A stretch of 33,432 nucleotides of DNA from Bathymodiolus platifrons methanotrophic gill symbiont (GCF_002189065.1 NZ_BDMN01000144.1:1-33432), one strand, 5' to 3'; shown: positions 1 to 9,836, counted from the first letter of the stretch. Notes: generated from the letters alone by a model not told the origin. Program-made: numbers and translations.

Positions 1-297
1 GCGGGGAGTCGCTATTTTTGCGAAAGCTTGTTTTGGGCATCCCAGCCCAAGCAAGCAGCAAAAACTTAACGCGACCACTTATGCCTCCGGCGGCCCCGAT
101 TCGTCCTCGTCACCTCGTCCCGACCCAACAAGGGGTCGGAACATAGGCTCCAAATGACTTGACGCCGTGTCGGATGGCCTTTTATTTTGTCTCCACCTTC
201 GCTAACGCTCAGACTCCGACAAAACAACGGCCCTACGGCTATCGCGGACTAAAAATCATCACTTCGCTTAGGCTACGTTTCCCTGATTTTCAGCGAA
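1..297 (+). repeat. Multi-hairpin mosaic repeat element, copy A (left edge at or beyond window start)
   Basis: This copy shares its scaffold with copies B and C. It opens with a nested stem: GTCGC pairs with GCGAC, TTTTTGC with GCAAAAA, GCTTG with CAAGC, and GGGC with GCCC. A CCGACCC/GGGTCGG hairpin lies near 118-141. A TTTTGTC/GACAAAA hairpin follows, then a GGACTA motif, and finally an AAAATCA/TGATTTT hairpin closed by CAGCG at 293-297. The hsdM reading frame resumes immediately after CAGCG, so the right boundary is sharp. The left boundary cannot be fixed: similarity to copy B starts near base 12 and the window begins at 1. No protein of its own is evident. The identity of the element is unknown to me. 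Confidence 0.8.
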
Positions 298-1251
298 AGT
301 GCTGCAAAAAATAAAAAGGCAGTTTCACCGGTTTTAATAGGGAAGTTTTGCTGCACTTCTTTACGTTCTTTGCCACCAAAGGGTGGGTTTGCCAGAATAA
401 TATCGTGTTGCTGGCTAGGTTGAATATCTGCCAGGTTTTCTGCCAGGGTATTGGTGTGCAAGACATTGGGCGCTTCGATGCCATGCAGGATCATATTCAT
501 AATGGCAATCACATAAGCGAGTGATTTTTCTCTTTGGCGTAAAAGGTACTGGTTTGCAGCGTGGTTAAATCGCTGGTGGACAGACCTTCTCGCTGACGCA
601 GGTAATCATAGGCTTCGCATAAAAAGCCGGCAGAACCCGCTGCGCCATCGTAAATGGTTTCGCCTATTTGCGGTTGCAGTACGTCTATCATGGCGCGAAT
701 CAGAGGCCGAGGCGTGTAATATTCACCGCCATTGCGCCCGGCATTACCCATATTCTTTATTTTGCTTTCATATAGATGCGACAGTTCATGTTTTTCCTGT
801 TGCGAACGAAAGCGCAGTTCATCTACTTTTTCTAGTGCATCGCGTAAGGAGTAACCACTTTGAATTTTGTTTTTAATCTCGCCAAAGATTTCACCATTTT
901 ATATTCAATGGTGTTGGGGTTATCGGCACGTTGTTTAAAGGCTTTTAGGTAGGGGAAAAGCTCGCCATCGACATAATCCATTAAGTCATCACCGGTTAAG
1001 GCGTTATTATGGTCAAAATTGCCCTGTGTATCTTTAGGGGCCGCCCATACACCCCAACGGTGCTGAGCATCAATGATGTACTGATAGTCGCTATTTTCTA
1101 GCTCGGCTTGTAGTGATTTCTCATACTCAAAATCATCCAGGTATTTTAAGAATAGCATCCATGAGGTTTGCTCGGTGTAATCCAGCTCGCTGGAACAGCC
1201 TGCATCTTTGTGCAGGATATCGTCTATATTTTTGAATACTTGTTCAAACAT
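298..1251 (-). pseudogene. hsdM: Type I restriction-modification methyltransferase subunit HsdM, frameshifted and truncated
   Basis: The conceptual product is the N6-adenine DNA methyltransferase subunit of a type I restriction system. The first about 115 codons give the HsdM N-terminal helical domain (starting MFEQVFKNIDD). Later frames hold the SAM-binding motif I (DGAAGSAGFL) and the catalytic NPPF motif (ILANPPFGGKE). Three single-base indels break the frame: one A lost near 895, one T lost in the T-run at 525-529, and one A gained in the A-run at 306-311. Undoing each restores typical HsdM sequence (for example EKKSLAYVIAIMNM and TAFLFLQHF). The gene is then cut off by element A, so the C-terminal half is missing or lies beyond the window. 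No hsdS or hsdR is visible. The start at 1251 matches the duplicate start at 1915. Almost certainly non-functional. Confidence 0.9.
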
Positions 1252-1323
1252 GTGGTGCTATTGCGTCCCTGAGATAGTCGTAAATCTAGTAACTTTAGCA
1301 CAAAAGGATGTGTTTAGTGACGG
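952..1323. repeat. 372-bp direct duplication of the hsdM 5' region, copy 1
   Basis: These 372 bases recur at 1616-1987 with a constant offset of 664 and, by eye, about four substitutions and no indels. The duplicated segment holds the first 100 hsdM codons and 72 bases upstream of the start. Its right edge abuts the left end of element B. The two copies therefore flank element B exactly, as a very long target duplication would. Confidence 0.92.
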
Positions 1324-1615
1324 ATATTTTTGCGAAAGCTTGTTTTGGGCATCCCAGCCCAAGCAAGCGGCAAAAACTTAACGCGACCACTAATGCCTTC
1401 GGCGCCCCAGACGTCCTGCGTACGTGCCACTTCGCCATTACCATCGTAAACTCGGTGCTGGCTTCGTAACACTCCCTCAAATGACTGGACGGCGTTTTTC
1501 GGAATGCCTTTTATTTTGTCTCCACCTACGCTAGCGCTACGATTCCGACAAAACAACGGCCCTACGCCTTCTGGGGACTACCAGCCCTCGCGTTCGCTCT
1601 CCATGGCTGGCAGCG
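1324..1615 (+). repeat. Multi-hairpin mosaic repeat element, copy B
   Basis: This 292-bp copy lies exactly between the two 372-bp hsdM duplications. It carries the GCTTG/CAAGC and GGGC/GCCC nested stem, then CCTCAAATGACTGGACGGC, then a TTTTGTC/GACAAAA hairpin whose arms match copy A but whose loop differs. A GGGGACTA motif follows, then a CCAGCC/GGCTGG hairpin, and terminal CAGCG at 1611-1615. The last hairpin differs entirely from that of copies A and C yet sits in the same place. Short open frames inside it look accidental. Confidence 0.85.
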
Positions 1616-1915
1616 GGGGAAAAGCTCGCCATCGACATAATCCATTAAGTCATCACCGGTTAAGGCGTTATTATGGTCAAAATTGCCCTGTGTATCTTTA
1701 GGGGCCGCCCATACATCCCAACGGTGCTGAGCATCAATGATGTACTGATAGTCGCTATTTTCTAGCTCGGTTTGCAGTGATTTCTCATACTCAAAATCAT
1801 CCAGGTATTTTAAGAATAGCATCCATGAGGTTTGCTCGGTGTAATCCAGCTCGCTGGAACAGCCTGCATCTTTGTGCAGGATATCGTCTATATTTTTGAA
1901 TACTTGTTCAAACAT
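1616..1915 (-). pseudogene. hsdM: Duplicated HsdM N-terminal fragment
   Basis: This fragment encodes the first 100 residues of HsdM, beginning MFEQVFKNIDDIL, and differs from the copy ending at 1251 by only a couple of residues (for example QTELEN for QAELEN and WDVW for WGVW). After residue 100 the frame runs into element B and ends at a stop near 1562, giving about 17 foreign residues. It is the outer copy of the 372-bp duplication. Translation would yield only part of the N-terminal domain, without SAM-binding or catalytic motifs, so it is not expected to act. Confidence 0.88.
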
Positions 1916-1987
1916 GTGGTGCTATTGCGTCCCTGATATAGTCGTAAATCTAGTAACTTTAGCACAAAAGGATGTGTTTAGTGACGG
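1616..1987. repeat. 372-bp direct duplication of the hsdM 5' region, copy 2
   Basis: Partner of 952-1323. It starts on the base after the CAGCG end of element B and ends at the GACGG of 1983-1987, where the two copies diverge. Because it holds both an hsdM start and its upstream sequence, any hsdM promoter in these 72 bases is duplicated too. Confidence 0.92.
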
Positions 1988-2138
1988 CGAGAATTATTCT
2001 CGCTACACTTCCGACCCGTTGGGACTGTCTGCTAGTCGAATATGTTCCGGTGTATCCAGACAGCACAAGTTAAGGAATGTGCATAAAATAACTTGAGCAA
2101 CCTGGAAGCAGGATCTTTAGTCTGCCTTTGACAATACT
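1988..2138. other. Non-coding stretch with two palindromes
   Basis: A palindrome CGAGAAT-T-ATTCTCG lies at 1988-2002, immediately after the 372-bp duplication. A second hairpin pairs CTGTCTG at 2025-2031 with CAGACAG at 2057-2063 around a 25-base loop. No gene was recognised here. The stretch probably belongs to mobile-element debris leading into the transposase remnant downstream. Confidence 0.4.
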
Positions 2139-2249
2139 ATGTCAGAAAGCGGGACTAAAATAAAAGATACGATCATAACTATTAGCCAAACGGCTAAAAA
2201 ATTGAAGGTGAGGACTTATGATTATATTCGAGACAGAGTCAGCAGATAA
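2139..2249 (+). pseudogene. Possible transposase C-terminal remnant
   Basis: A 36-codon frame from an ATG to TAA ends with TAKKLKVRTYDYIRDRVSR. Endings of the type 'TAKKL...YDYIRDR' are common at the C-terminus of DDE transposases (IS66-like or related), but the fragment is too short for a family to be named firmly. No catalytic residues are present. It sits in the repeat-rich zone between the ruined hsdM and the lolA operon. It could also be a chance frame. Confidence 0.35.
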
Positions 2250-2298
2250 TACTGCTTACTTAAGAGTGTAACTGCCTAATAAACAATAAGTTAAGAAT

Positions 2299-2415
2299 GT
2301 AGGCTGGGTTAGATTTTTTAGCGTAGCGAAAAAACGTAACCCGGCAACACGTTGATTTATGGAAAAATACTGGGTTACGTTATCGCGCTTTGCTTGATAA
2401 GCTAACCCAGCCTAC
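2299..2415. repeat. Inverted REP pair (BIME-like)
   Basis: The unit starts GTAGGCTGGGTTAG and ends with its exact reverse complement CTAACCCAGCCTAC. Each half is itself a hairpin (GGGTTAG with CGTAACCC, and GGGTTACG with CTAACCC). The GTAG head and paired inverted arrangement are the marks of REP sequences mobilised by REP-associated tyrosine transposases. It lies downstream of lolA, where it may stabilise or end the operon transcript. Confidence 0.75.
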
Positions 2416-2499
2416 ATATGCAAGCTATTGTTTGTTAATACTTAAGTTTTTATCTTTTTTTGTGTTTTCGTGCCTTTCATGGTTAATTAAATCTTTTAA

Positions 2500-3114
2500 T
2501 CACCCTTCAAATACATCCGTCCCTTCAGGTACAATAAATTCAAATAGGTCAGGAGCTAATGACTTTGGCATGGTGACATCAGAAAAAATAATTTGTGTGA
2601 GCTGGCCAAAGTTATCACTTAATTCCATGCCATAAAGCATATCGCCTTTTAATCCAACTAAGATATATTTAAAACTACTGTCGGTATTTTTAGGCGTTAA
2701 TTTCAACCACAGAATGTCACCCTCTTGTCGTTGTTTGACAATGGTATATTTCTCATTTAAATCAACACTACCACTTAATAATAAAGCGGGGGTATCGCCA
2801 ATCGACTGGTCTATTTTTTTGATAATAAGCTGTTCAAGATCCGCATCGTAAAACCACACCTTGCCATCTTTAGAGACTATTTGCTGCTCATAAGGCTTAT
2901 TATAATTCCAGCGGAACTTACCTGGCTGCTGTAAATAAAAATCTCCCTGACTGGTTTGCATTACCTTGCCCAATTCATCCAGAGAAACCTGGGTAAATTT
3001 AGCTTGTATATTTTTTGCCCGGGATATAAACCCTTCTAATTTCTGCACAGCAGTTGAATCTGCATGCGCTACGACTGACAATAAAAGCATCAATAAAGCT
3101 ATTATTTTTCTCAT
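2500..3114 (-). CDS. lolA: Outer-membrane lipoprotein carrier protein LolA
   Basis: This 204-residue periplasmic chaperone carries lipoproteins from the inner-membrane LolCDE complex to LolB at the outer membrane. Residues 1-18 form a signal peptide (KIIALLMLLLSVVAHA) with a cleavage site after AHA. The mature part follows the LolA pattern: an early helix, FTQVSLDELGK, QGDFYLQQPGKFRWNY, KVWFYDADLEQ and a C-terminal PDLFEF. Length fits the family. It is the last gene of parC-mrcB-lolA, 14 bases after mrcB, so it is probably cotranscribed with a cell-wall synthase. Confidence in the assignment is high. LolB and LolCDE are not in the window. Confidence 0.95.
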   Translation of the reverse strand: MRKIIALLMLLLSVVAHADSTAVQKLEGFISRAKNIQAKFTQVSLDELGKVMQTSQGDFYLQQPGKFRWNYNKPYEQQIVSKDGKVWFYDADLEQLIIKKIDQSIGDTPALLLSGSVDLNEKYTIVKQRQEGDILWLKLTPKNTDSSFKYILVGLKGDMLYGMELSDNFGQLTQIIFSDVTMPKSLAPDLFEFIVPEGTDVFEG

Positions 3115-3128
3115 TAATAGTTTCCTCT

Positions 3129-5498
3129 TTAAAATTGGTTAAACCAGGTTCTCACCTTATTCACTGGTGTTTCCACACAGTATGCATTTTCACTAGGCTC
3201 GGAGCCTTTTATAAATGGGTAAGCAACAACATCCGGGCATAATTCATTAGCTTTTAGCCCCGATTCTTTATCAATCCATACAGAAATCACAGAGTCAGGT
3301 CTGGATAAAATGACTGATTGTTTAGCTACTTTCTTCATTAATTCAGTCCACAGCTTTAATGACCCACTCGCACCAGTAACTCCGGCAGATTTATTATCAT
3401 CACGTCCTACCCAGAATACGGCTAAATAATCTCCGGTATAGCCTGCAAACCAGCTATCTTTTAAATCATTTGTGGTACCTGTTTTACCAGCAACGACTAA
3501 TTCCTTGGGCAACACATTATAGACTGAACGCCCGGTTCCTTCACGCATGACTTCCTGTAGCAAGGTATTTGTTAAATAGGTTGCCCCAGGATCTAGTTTC
3601 TGCCTAAGTGCATAAGGGTAACGCTGTAACAAAGCACCATCCTGAGCTAGCACTGCACTAATAGAGCGTAATGGCATAGCAAAACCATCGCCCGCCAAGG
3701 TCTGATACATTTGAGTGACTTCAAAAGGTGTCAGAGTTAAAGAACCTAACAGCATAGAAGGAAAAAGGTTAATCGGCCTTTTAACTCCTGTTTCACGTAA
3801 TGTTTTTGCAATACGCCCGACACCAATATCCATTCCTAACCGCACTGTGGCAAGGTTATAAGATTGTGCCAAAGCAGTATGTAAAGCTACATCTCCATGC
3901 TCTTTACGATCGTAGTTATTGGGTTGCCATATTTTCCCTTTTTCCGCTTTGATTTTAATTTTTCTATCACTAATCGGAGTGATCAAAGTATATTTTTCAG
4001 GGTACTCAAGAGCTGTTAGATAGACCAGCGGTTTAATTAATGAACCTATCGGTCGAACAGCATTCAATGCCCGATTAAAACCCACGCCCTGGCTATCTCT
4101 GCCACCCGCTAAAGCTACAATTTCCCCCGTATCCTTACGTGTGACTACAGCTGCTGTTTCCAGTTTTTTTGATTGCTTACGTTTTTCAATCTGCGCTAAT
4201 TTCAGTTTAATGCTCGATTCCAAAGCATCTTGCACCTTAGTATCTAGCGTTGTGAAAATATTTAAGCCTTCAGAAGTTAAATCCTGCTCATCATATTCCT
4301 GTGTTAATTGCCGTTTAACTAAATCAATAAAAGAAGGGTATCGATTGGCAGGTCGATGAGCATAAGCAACAACCTTTATCGCTTTTTTCTTTGCCTTTCG
4401 CAGTTGCTGTTCACTAATATCACCATGAGCAAACATTTCATCCAGAACAAGGTTTCGGCGTTTTAACGCGCGTTCTGGCTTTCTACGTAAATCATAATAG
4501 CTAGGGCCGCGTACTAACGCAATCAAAGCCGCCACCTGATCCAGAGGGAGTTTATTTAAAGGTCTGGAAAAATAAAATTCACTAGCCAGACCAAATCCAT
4601 GTATCGCATGAGCACCGTCCTGGCCTAAATAAACCTCATTCAGATAGGCTTCTAAAATCTCATTTTTACTAAATCGTAATTCCAGGATTAAAGCCATCAA
4701 AGCTTCATTGATTTTACGAATTAAACTACGCTCAGGTGTTAAATAAAAGTTCTTTACTAGCTGCTGAGTAATCGTACTACCACCCTGCACTAGCTTCCCG
4801 GCAAGTAAATTGACCCACATAGCACGAGCAATTCCTTTAAAAGAAATGCCTATATGCTGATAAAAATCGCGATCTTCTGTCGCTAACAAACCTTGCACCA
4901 GCGTTTTCGGCACATTTTCAAACTTAACCAGGACTCTATCCTCTTTATGAGCAGGATAAAAACTACCAATCTGTACCGGATCAAGGCGCACAATAGCTAA
5001 TTCCCTACCAGAGACGGCATCCCGAATAGAGCTAACTTCATTAGCTGAAAAAGTGATACGTATGTATTGCACTTCCTGGGTTTTATCCCAAAATACAAAT
5101 TTACGTGTTTTTAAGCTAATAGTTTGTGCGTTTCTATGAAAACTCGCTTGTGAAGAAAGCTTATTGTCTGAACGATAGTGTAACTTTTTTAATAGCCCGG
5201 TTAATTGCTTAGCATTAATCTTTAAATCCGCATAGAGTTCTACCGGGCTGGCATAGACACGTGCCGGAATCGCCCAGCGCTTACCTTCAAATTGCTCTCT
5301 AACCGTGTAATCCAGATAACCCAGATAACAAACAAAGACAAAAACGAGTAAGGCACAAAACTTAAGCATAGGTTTTTTAATCAAAAGCCATATTTTTTTC
5401 AAAAAGGAAGGCTTTTGTTTTGCTTTAGTTTTTCTCTTTGCTGTTTTTACCGGCCGCTTAGTTTTTCTTGGTTTAGCAGGTTTTTTAGTGTCCGCCAT
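3129..5498 (-). CDS. mrcB: Bifunctional penicillin-binding protein 1B (transglycosylase/transpeptidase)
   Basis: This 789-residue class A PBP polymerises lipid II into glycan strands and cross-links them in the periplasm. A lysine-rich cytoplasmic tail (1-45) precedes one membrane helix (about 46-66). A UB2H-like region follows (YASPVELYADLKI). The GT51 glycosyltransferase domain has catalytic Glu208 in ATEDRDFYQH and the GGSTITQQLVKN motif (239-250). The transpeptidase domain has Ser486 in SLIK, SYN at 546-548 and KTG at 672-674. All catalytic motifs are intact. The start is 3 bases after the parC stop, indicating one transcript. PBP1A is the alternative, but the UB2H-like region and overall order favour PBP1B. 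Confidence 0.93.
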   Translation of the reverse strand: MADTKKPAKPRKTKRPVKTAKRKTKAKQKPSFLKKIWLLIKKPMLKFCALLVFVFVCYLGYLDYTVREQFEGKRWAIPARVYASPVELYADLKINAKQLTGLLKKLHYRSDNKLSSQASFHRNAQTISLKTRKFVFWDKTQEVQYIRITFSANEVSSIRDAVSGRELAIVRLDPVQIGSFYPAHKEDRVLVKFENVPKTLVQGLLATEDRDFYQHIGISFKGIARAMWVNLLAGKLVQGGSTITQQLVKNFYLTPERSLIRKINEALMALILELRFSKNEILEAYLNEVYLGQDGAHAIHGFGLASEFYFSRPLNKLPLDQVAALIALVRGPSYYDLRRKPERALKRRNLVLDEMFAHGDISEQQLRKAKKKAIKVVAYAHRPANRYPSFIDLVKRQLTQEYDEQDLTSEGLNIFTTLDTKVQDALESSIKLKLAQIEKRKQSKKLETAAVVTRKDTGEIVALAGGRDSQGVGFNRALNAVRPIGSLIKPLVYLTALEYPEKYTLITPISDRKIKIKAEKGKIWQPNNYDRKEHGDVALHTALAQSYNLATVRLGMDIGVGRIAKTLRETGVKRPINLFPSMLLGSLTLTPFEVTQMYQTLAGDGFAMPLRSISAVLAQDGALLQRYPYALRQKLDPGATYLTNTLLQEVMREGTGRSVYNVLPKELVVAGKTGTTNDLKDSWFAGYTGDYLAVFWVGRDDNKSAGVTGASGSLKLWTELMKKVAKQSVILSRPDSVISVWIDKESGLKANELCPDVVAYPFIKGSEPSENAYCVETPVNKVRTWFNQF

Positions 5499-5501
5499 AA
5501 C

Positions 5502-7736
5502 TTAATCTACACTCATTAACTGGTCAACACGTTGAAAACCTCTTGGTAAACCATTTCCCCTTTTTGCCCTAACTCCTGAATAGTTAACAAGATCAGCGGG
5601 TTTCAATGTTAGAGTTCGTTTGCCAGAAATCAGTTTTAAATTGCTATCTTCTGCAATAATAGTTACCGCAACAATCTTATCGGTTCCTGCTACAAAATCT
5701 GCATTCTTCATCTGTATTAATTTATTACCTTTTCCTTTGGCTAAAGCTGGTAAAGCTGCTGCTGGAAAGACTAGTAGTCGACCTTGTAAAGTAACCACAG
5801 CAATTAAATCCGAACTATTTTGGATTTTTACCGGAGTCAGTAGACTAGCCCCTTTCGCTAAACTAACAACCGCCTTGCCTGCTTTGTTTTTCGAAACCCA
5901 GTCTTTTAATTGCACTCGAAATCCATACCCGGCATCACTGACCATTAATAGCCAGTCATCTTCATGCCCCGTCCATAGATGCGTAAATAAAGCACCAACG
6001 GGTGGTTTTAATCGCCCTGTTAAGGGTTCACCCTGGCTTCGTGCCGAAGGTAAGTCATGTGTTGTTGTGGTATATACTCGCCCGGTAGAATCAAGGACAA
6101 ACACTGGTTGTGTTGTGCGTCCTAATACCGAATCCAGATAGCTATCACCAGAACGATAATTTAGCCCTTGCGCATCAACCTCATGCCCTTTAGCCGCTCG
6201 TATCCAGCCCTTTTGTGACATTACAACAGTCACTGGTTCATTTGATATTAATGCAGTTGCATTCAAAGCCTGAGCAGCGTTACGTTCGACAATAAACGAG
6301 CGTCGGTCATCGCCATATTTATCTGCATCAAGTAAAATTTCTTTTCTAATTAAACGATTTAATAAACGCGCAGAACCTAGAGTTTTTTGTAAATAATTGC
6401 GCTCTTTTTCTAATTCCGCCTGCTCACCTAGTATCGCCATTTCTTCGAGCTTGGCTAAATGGCGTAATTTTAATTCTAGGACCGCTTCAGCCTGAAGATC
6501 TGAAATCCCAAAACGTTCCATCAAGACGGGTTTCGGTTTATCTTCACTACGGATAATGGCAATCACTTCATCAATATTAAGAAAGGCGATTAATAAGCCT
6601 TCTAAAATATGCAAGCGAGCTAAAACCTTATCTAATCTATGCTGTAAGCGTCTACGTACCGTTTCAGTACGAAAGCTCAACCATTCTACTAAAATCTCAA
6701 GTAAACCTTTTACCTGCGGCTTGCCATTTAAGCCGATCATATTCAGATTGACCCGGTAAGTTCTTTCCAGGTCGGTCGTGGCAAATAAATGCGACATGAT
6801 ACCTTCGACATCCGCACGTTTTGATTTAGGCATCACCACCAAGCGTGTTGGGTTTTCATGATCAGATTCATCCCTTAAATCTTCAATCATAGGCAATTTT
6901 TTTGCCTGCATTTGCGCCGCGATCTGTTCTAGTAATTTAGCTCCGGAAACCTGGTGGGGCAATGCGGCAATAATAATATTGTGCTCTTCCAGCTCATACT
7001 TGGCACGCATACGAATAGAGCCATTACCATTGATATACATTTTCTGTATATCTTCACGGCTACTAACAATTTCAGCATCAGTGGGATAATCTGGACCTTG
7101 AATAAACTTGAATAAATCTTCCAGACTCGCCTTAGGTTCATCGAGTAAATGCACACAGGCGTTGGCCACCTCTCTAAGATTATGAGGCGGAATATCAGTA
7201 GACATACCAACGGCGATACCCATAGTGCCATTGAGTAAAATATTCGGTAATCTATCAGGTAATATCGTTGGCTCTTTTAAAGTACCATCAAAATTATCTT
7301 GCCAATCGACTGTACCCAGCCCTAACTCACTTAGTAAGGTTTGCGCATAGGCTGTTAATCGTGACTCAGTGTAACGCATTGCGGCAAAGGACTTCGGATC
7401 ATCAGGTGAGCCCCAGTTACCTTGCCCATCTACCAGAGGGTAGCGATAAGAAAAGGGTTGCGCCATTAATACCATGGCTTCATAACAAGCTGAATCACCA
7501 TGAGGATGATACTTACCCAGTACGTCCCCGACAGTACGAGCTGATTTTTTATGTTTGGATACCGCACTCAGTCCCAGTTCAGACATCGCATAAACAATGC
7601 GCCTTTGCACTGGTTTTAAACCATCCCCTATATGCGGTAATGCACGATCTAAAATAACGTACATGGAATAATCCAGATACGCTTTTTCGGTAAAGTCCTT
7701 TAGTGGAATCTGTTCAAAATTATCCTGTATACCCAT
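5502..7736 (-). CDS. parC: DNA topoisomerase IV subunit A
   Basis: This 744-residue subunit forms the DNA-cleaving part of topoisomerase IV, which unlinks daughter chromosomes together with ParE. Catalytic Tyr122 lies in [11 protein letters not shown]. The start region has [16 protein letters not shown]. The quinolone region [15 protein letters not shown] keeps Ser82 and Glu86, the residues usually altered in resistant strains. After a coiled-coil tower the C-terminal half is a degenerate beta-propeller typical of ParC rather than GyrA (no GyrA-box was seen). It is the first gene of the parC-mrcB-lolA cluster. ParE is not in the window. No strong ribosome-binding site precedes the ATG. Confidence 0.96.
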   Translation of the reverse strand: MGIQDNFEQIPLKDFTEKAYLDYSMYVILDRALPHIGDGLKPVQRRIVYAMSELGLSAVSKHKKSARTVGDVLGKYHPHGDSACYEAMVLMAQPFSYRYPLVDGQGNWGSPDDPKSFAAMRYTESRLTAYAQTLLSELGLGTVDWQDNFDGTLKEPTILPDRLPNILLNGTMGIAVGMSTDIPPHNLREVANACVHLLDEPKASLEDLFKFIQGPDYPTDAEIVSSREDIQKMYINGNGSIRMRAKYELEEHNIIIAALPHQVSGAKLLEQIAAQMQAKKLPMIEDLRDESDHENPTRLVVMPKSKRADVEGIMSHLFATTDLERTYRVNLNMIGLNGKPQVKGLLEILVEWLSFRTETVRRRLQHRLDKVLARLHILEGLLIAFLNIDEVIAIIRSEDKPKPVLMERFGISDLQAEAVLELKLRHLAKLEEMAILGEQAELEKERNYLQKTLGSARLLNRLIRKEILLDADKYGDDRRSFIVERNAAQALNATALISNEPVTVVMSQKGWIRAAKGHEVDAQGLNYRSGDSYLDSVLGRTTQPVFVLDSTGRVYTTTTHDLPSARSQGEPLTGRLKPPVGALFTHLWTGHEDDWLLMVSDAGYGFRVQLKDWVSKNKAGKAVVSLAKGASLLTPVKIQNSSDLIAVVTLQGRLLVFPAAALPALAKGKGNKLIQMKNADFVAGTDKIVAVTIIAEDSNLKLISGKRTLTLKPADLVNYSGVRAKRGNGLPRGFQRVDQLMSVD

Positions 7737-8222
7737 GTAATGTGTAGCGTGTCTGTAATTATTGATAAATGGCAGCTATATTAGCTTATTGTACCCAGCT
7801 TAGTAAGTTGAATTTTAAAACTTCTTATAGGCCGGCATCTGATAAAGGCTTATCATTGTCGTTAAGCATAAGTATTTGCAGGTCAAAGTTGCCAAACGTT
7901 AGAGCGCATAACCTATTTTTGTATCCACTATAAAATCTAGGGCCCGTCATTCCGGCAGGGAAGCCGGAATCCAGTCACAAGGATGTGAACAATACCCTCC
8001 ATAGCACTGGATACTCGCTTGCCGCACCGGGTATGACGAACAATTAGTGCATTACTGAAATCAACCATCCATCACAAACACCCTGAAATTTATAGTAGAT
8101 ACCTATTTTTGTACAAGCCCTCTGATTAGCCCTTTCACCTTCCCTTAGAGCAAGAAGCTTTAATTTAGGGAAGTCCATGAATTTTAGGTGACTTAGATCT
8201 CCAAAACTTAAGGCTATAAATA
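7737..8222. other. Intergenic region between parC and the GTPase pair
   Basis: Apart from the palindromic repeat at 7943-8038, no gene could be supported. The small open frames on the minus strand near 8044-8368 lack family features and partly overlap the GTPase gene. The parC promoter is expected in 7737-7850, but no clear -35/-10 pair stood out. Confidence 0.5.
7943..8038. repeat. Dispersed palindromic repeat (CCGGAATCCAG type)
   Basis: The unit opens CCCGTCATTCCGGC and closes GGGTATGACG, so CGTCAT pairs with ATGACG at the outside. Inside, CCGGC pairs with GCCGG, and ATCCAGT pairs with ACTGGAT around a 24-base centre. Repeats with this CATTCCGG...CCGGAATCCAG signature are dispersed in many proteobacterial genomes as non-coding palindromes. 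The copy sits in the 486-base gap upstream of parC. Confidence 0.7.
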
Positions 8223-9836
8223 TCACAACAACATTCTTTCCAAGTCACTGTTTTCAGGTATTGCAATCTCTCGTTCACTTTCTGTCTGACACTTGTTAAT
8301 AATCTGCATGCCTTTCTTGCGCAGTGATTCCTGGGTTTGAGCATTACTTTTAAGCTGTTCCAGAACACCTAATTCCAGAGATTGTAAGGCAATTATAAAT
8401 CCACGTTTCAAACCCTTTAATGCTGCTTTTTCTATTGAAGGTTTAAGTTTTTTCTGTAAGAAATAAGGAAATAGCCAGGAAATAGCAATTAGCATGATGC
8501 TATTTATGGCAAAATCAGTCCCGACATAATGTGGTACCGCTTCTAAACTACTTTCGTAAAATTCAATAAAGACTTGATAGCCCACCCATCCCATTGCTGC
8601 AATGGGTAATATAATTTCAGCAAGTTGTGCTATTTTTATGATTGATCGTTGTACAATATTTCCTGGTTTAATCAAGCTCTTACGTACTGATAATAAAGTT
8701 TTCTCTTCAATGATTTTTTCGGCATTAGCTCTGATAGGCAAGAACAGTTGTTTTAACGGTATCACAGGTAAAGATAAGTAATCTGCCTGCAAAATTAAAG
8801 CATCCAAAGCATCATCAAACCGTGTTTGTGACCATTTATCCCATAAGCGTTGATGTAGGTACGGCTCTGTGTCCTTGTTTGCTAAATTACCACTATTTAG
8901 AGCATAGTATTCTGCTATTTGCTGTAACGGTAAAACAGTTGCCTCCAGTAGCAGCTTTTCCAGTTCGTGCCAATGGCTTTGCCAAAAAATAATTAATTCT
9001 TGTGTGACGGTTTCAGGCCCGAGAAGCCTAAGCGTGGATTGCAAAATTTTGCTCAATTCCTCTTTACGTACTTGTTGACCTCTTAACTCTAAGTGTTTTA
9101 TCGTATTATCTGTTGCCAGATTTTGTAAGGTTGCCTGCAAGTTATCAAATTCATCTATCTGCTCAGCAGATTTTTCAATTGCACAACAGCTTTGATAAAC
9201 CAGTGGGTTAGTAAAACCAGCTTTCTCCAATTGTTTGATAAAGTCTTGATACTGCTCTATCTGGCCTCGGTCAGACTGGTTTAACACAAAAATCCAGGCA
9301 TGCCGACCACCTTCCGATTGTAGAATCTTCCATGCTTTACTATCACGATAACGTTCAGGACTGACTACATAGATTAATACATCGATATGTGGCAACCATT
9401 CCAGAACTAACTGCTGATTACTCTGCTCTGTACTATCAAAATCAGGCATATCGATCCAGATAATATGCTTATTTTTCTCTTCAGCATGTTCAGCTATTTT
9501 AATTTTATCAATTGGCAAAGTACTCGGTAAATGTGCAATTTTCACACTGTCGTGGTGAAATAATGTCACTTCTTTAGAGGTTGGTCTAACCACACCAGTA
9601 CGCGCAATTTCTTTTTTCGCTAAACGATTCAATAGCGTGCTTTTACCAACACCTGTGCCACCCAGAAAGGCAACAATTAACGGCCTGGCCGAGGCATCAA
9701 TAAATAAACTATCCGGGGTTCGATCATCAAATCCCGACAGACTAGTATATGCAGATTCAGGTATCCATGCATTATCCGCGACTTGTTTTGCCCAGTCCTT
9801 CGCCAGAACCACTAATTCAGAGTATTCGTAATCCAT
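8223..9836 (-). CDS. Dynamin-like GTPase, second of a tandem pair
   Basis: This predicted 537-residue GTPase has a P-loop GGTGVGKS (about 59-66), a G3 motif written DMPD (129-132) and a G4 motif NQSD (186-189). The C-terminal third carries two hydrophobic stretches (around EIILPIAAMGWVGYQVF and INSIMLIAISWLF), so it is probably membrane-associated. A long helical region before them gives a dynamin-like layout. I chose the ATG at 9836 (MDYEYSEL) over one 36 bases upstream at 9872. Either way it overlaps the upstream gene, by 20 or 56 bases, so translation is likely coupled. The two proteins share YxxDSxxW after the G3 region (YRDSKAWK here, YADQSVWD upstream), which marks them as paralogues. 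The cellular role is unknown to me. Confidence 0.75.
   Translation of the reverse strand: MDYEYSELVVLAKDWAKQVADNAWIPESAYTSLSGFDDRTPDSLFIDASARPLIVAFLGGTGVGKSTLLNRLAKKEIARTGVVRPTSKEVTLFHHDSVKIAHLPSTLPIDKIKIAEHAEEKNKHIIWIDMPDFDSTEQSNQQLVLEWLPHIDVLIYVVSPERYRDSKAWKILQSEGGRHAWIFVLNQSDRGQIEQYQDFIKQLEKAGFTNPLVYQSCCAIEKSAEQIDEFDNLQATLQNLATDNTIKHLELRGQQVRKEELSKILQSTLRLLGPETVTQELIIFWQSHWHELEKLLLEATVLPLQQIAEYYALNSGNLANKDTEPYLHQRLWDKWSQTRFDDALDALILQADYLSLPVIPLKQLFLPIRANAEKIIEEKTLLSVRKSLIKPGNIVQRSIIKIAQLAEIILPIAAMGWVGYQVFIEFYESSLEAVPHYVGTDFAINSIMLIAISWLFPYFLQKKLKPSIEKAALKGLKRGFIIALQSLELGVLEQLKSNAQTQESLRKKGMQIINKCQTESEREIAIPENSDLERMLL

Noticed and set aside
1295-1701. Open frames of 61-80 codons within element B
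   Set aside because: They lie in the repeat, have no family features, and differ between copies A, B and C.
5620-6141. 173-codon plus-strand frame
   Set aside because: It is antisense to intact parC.
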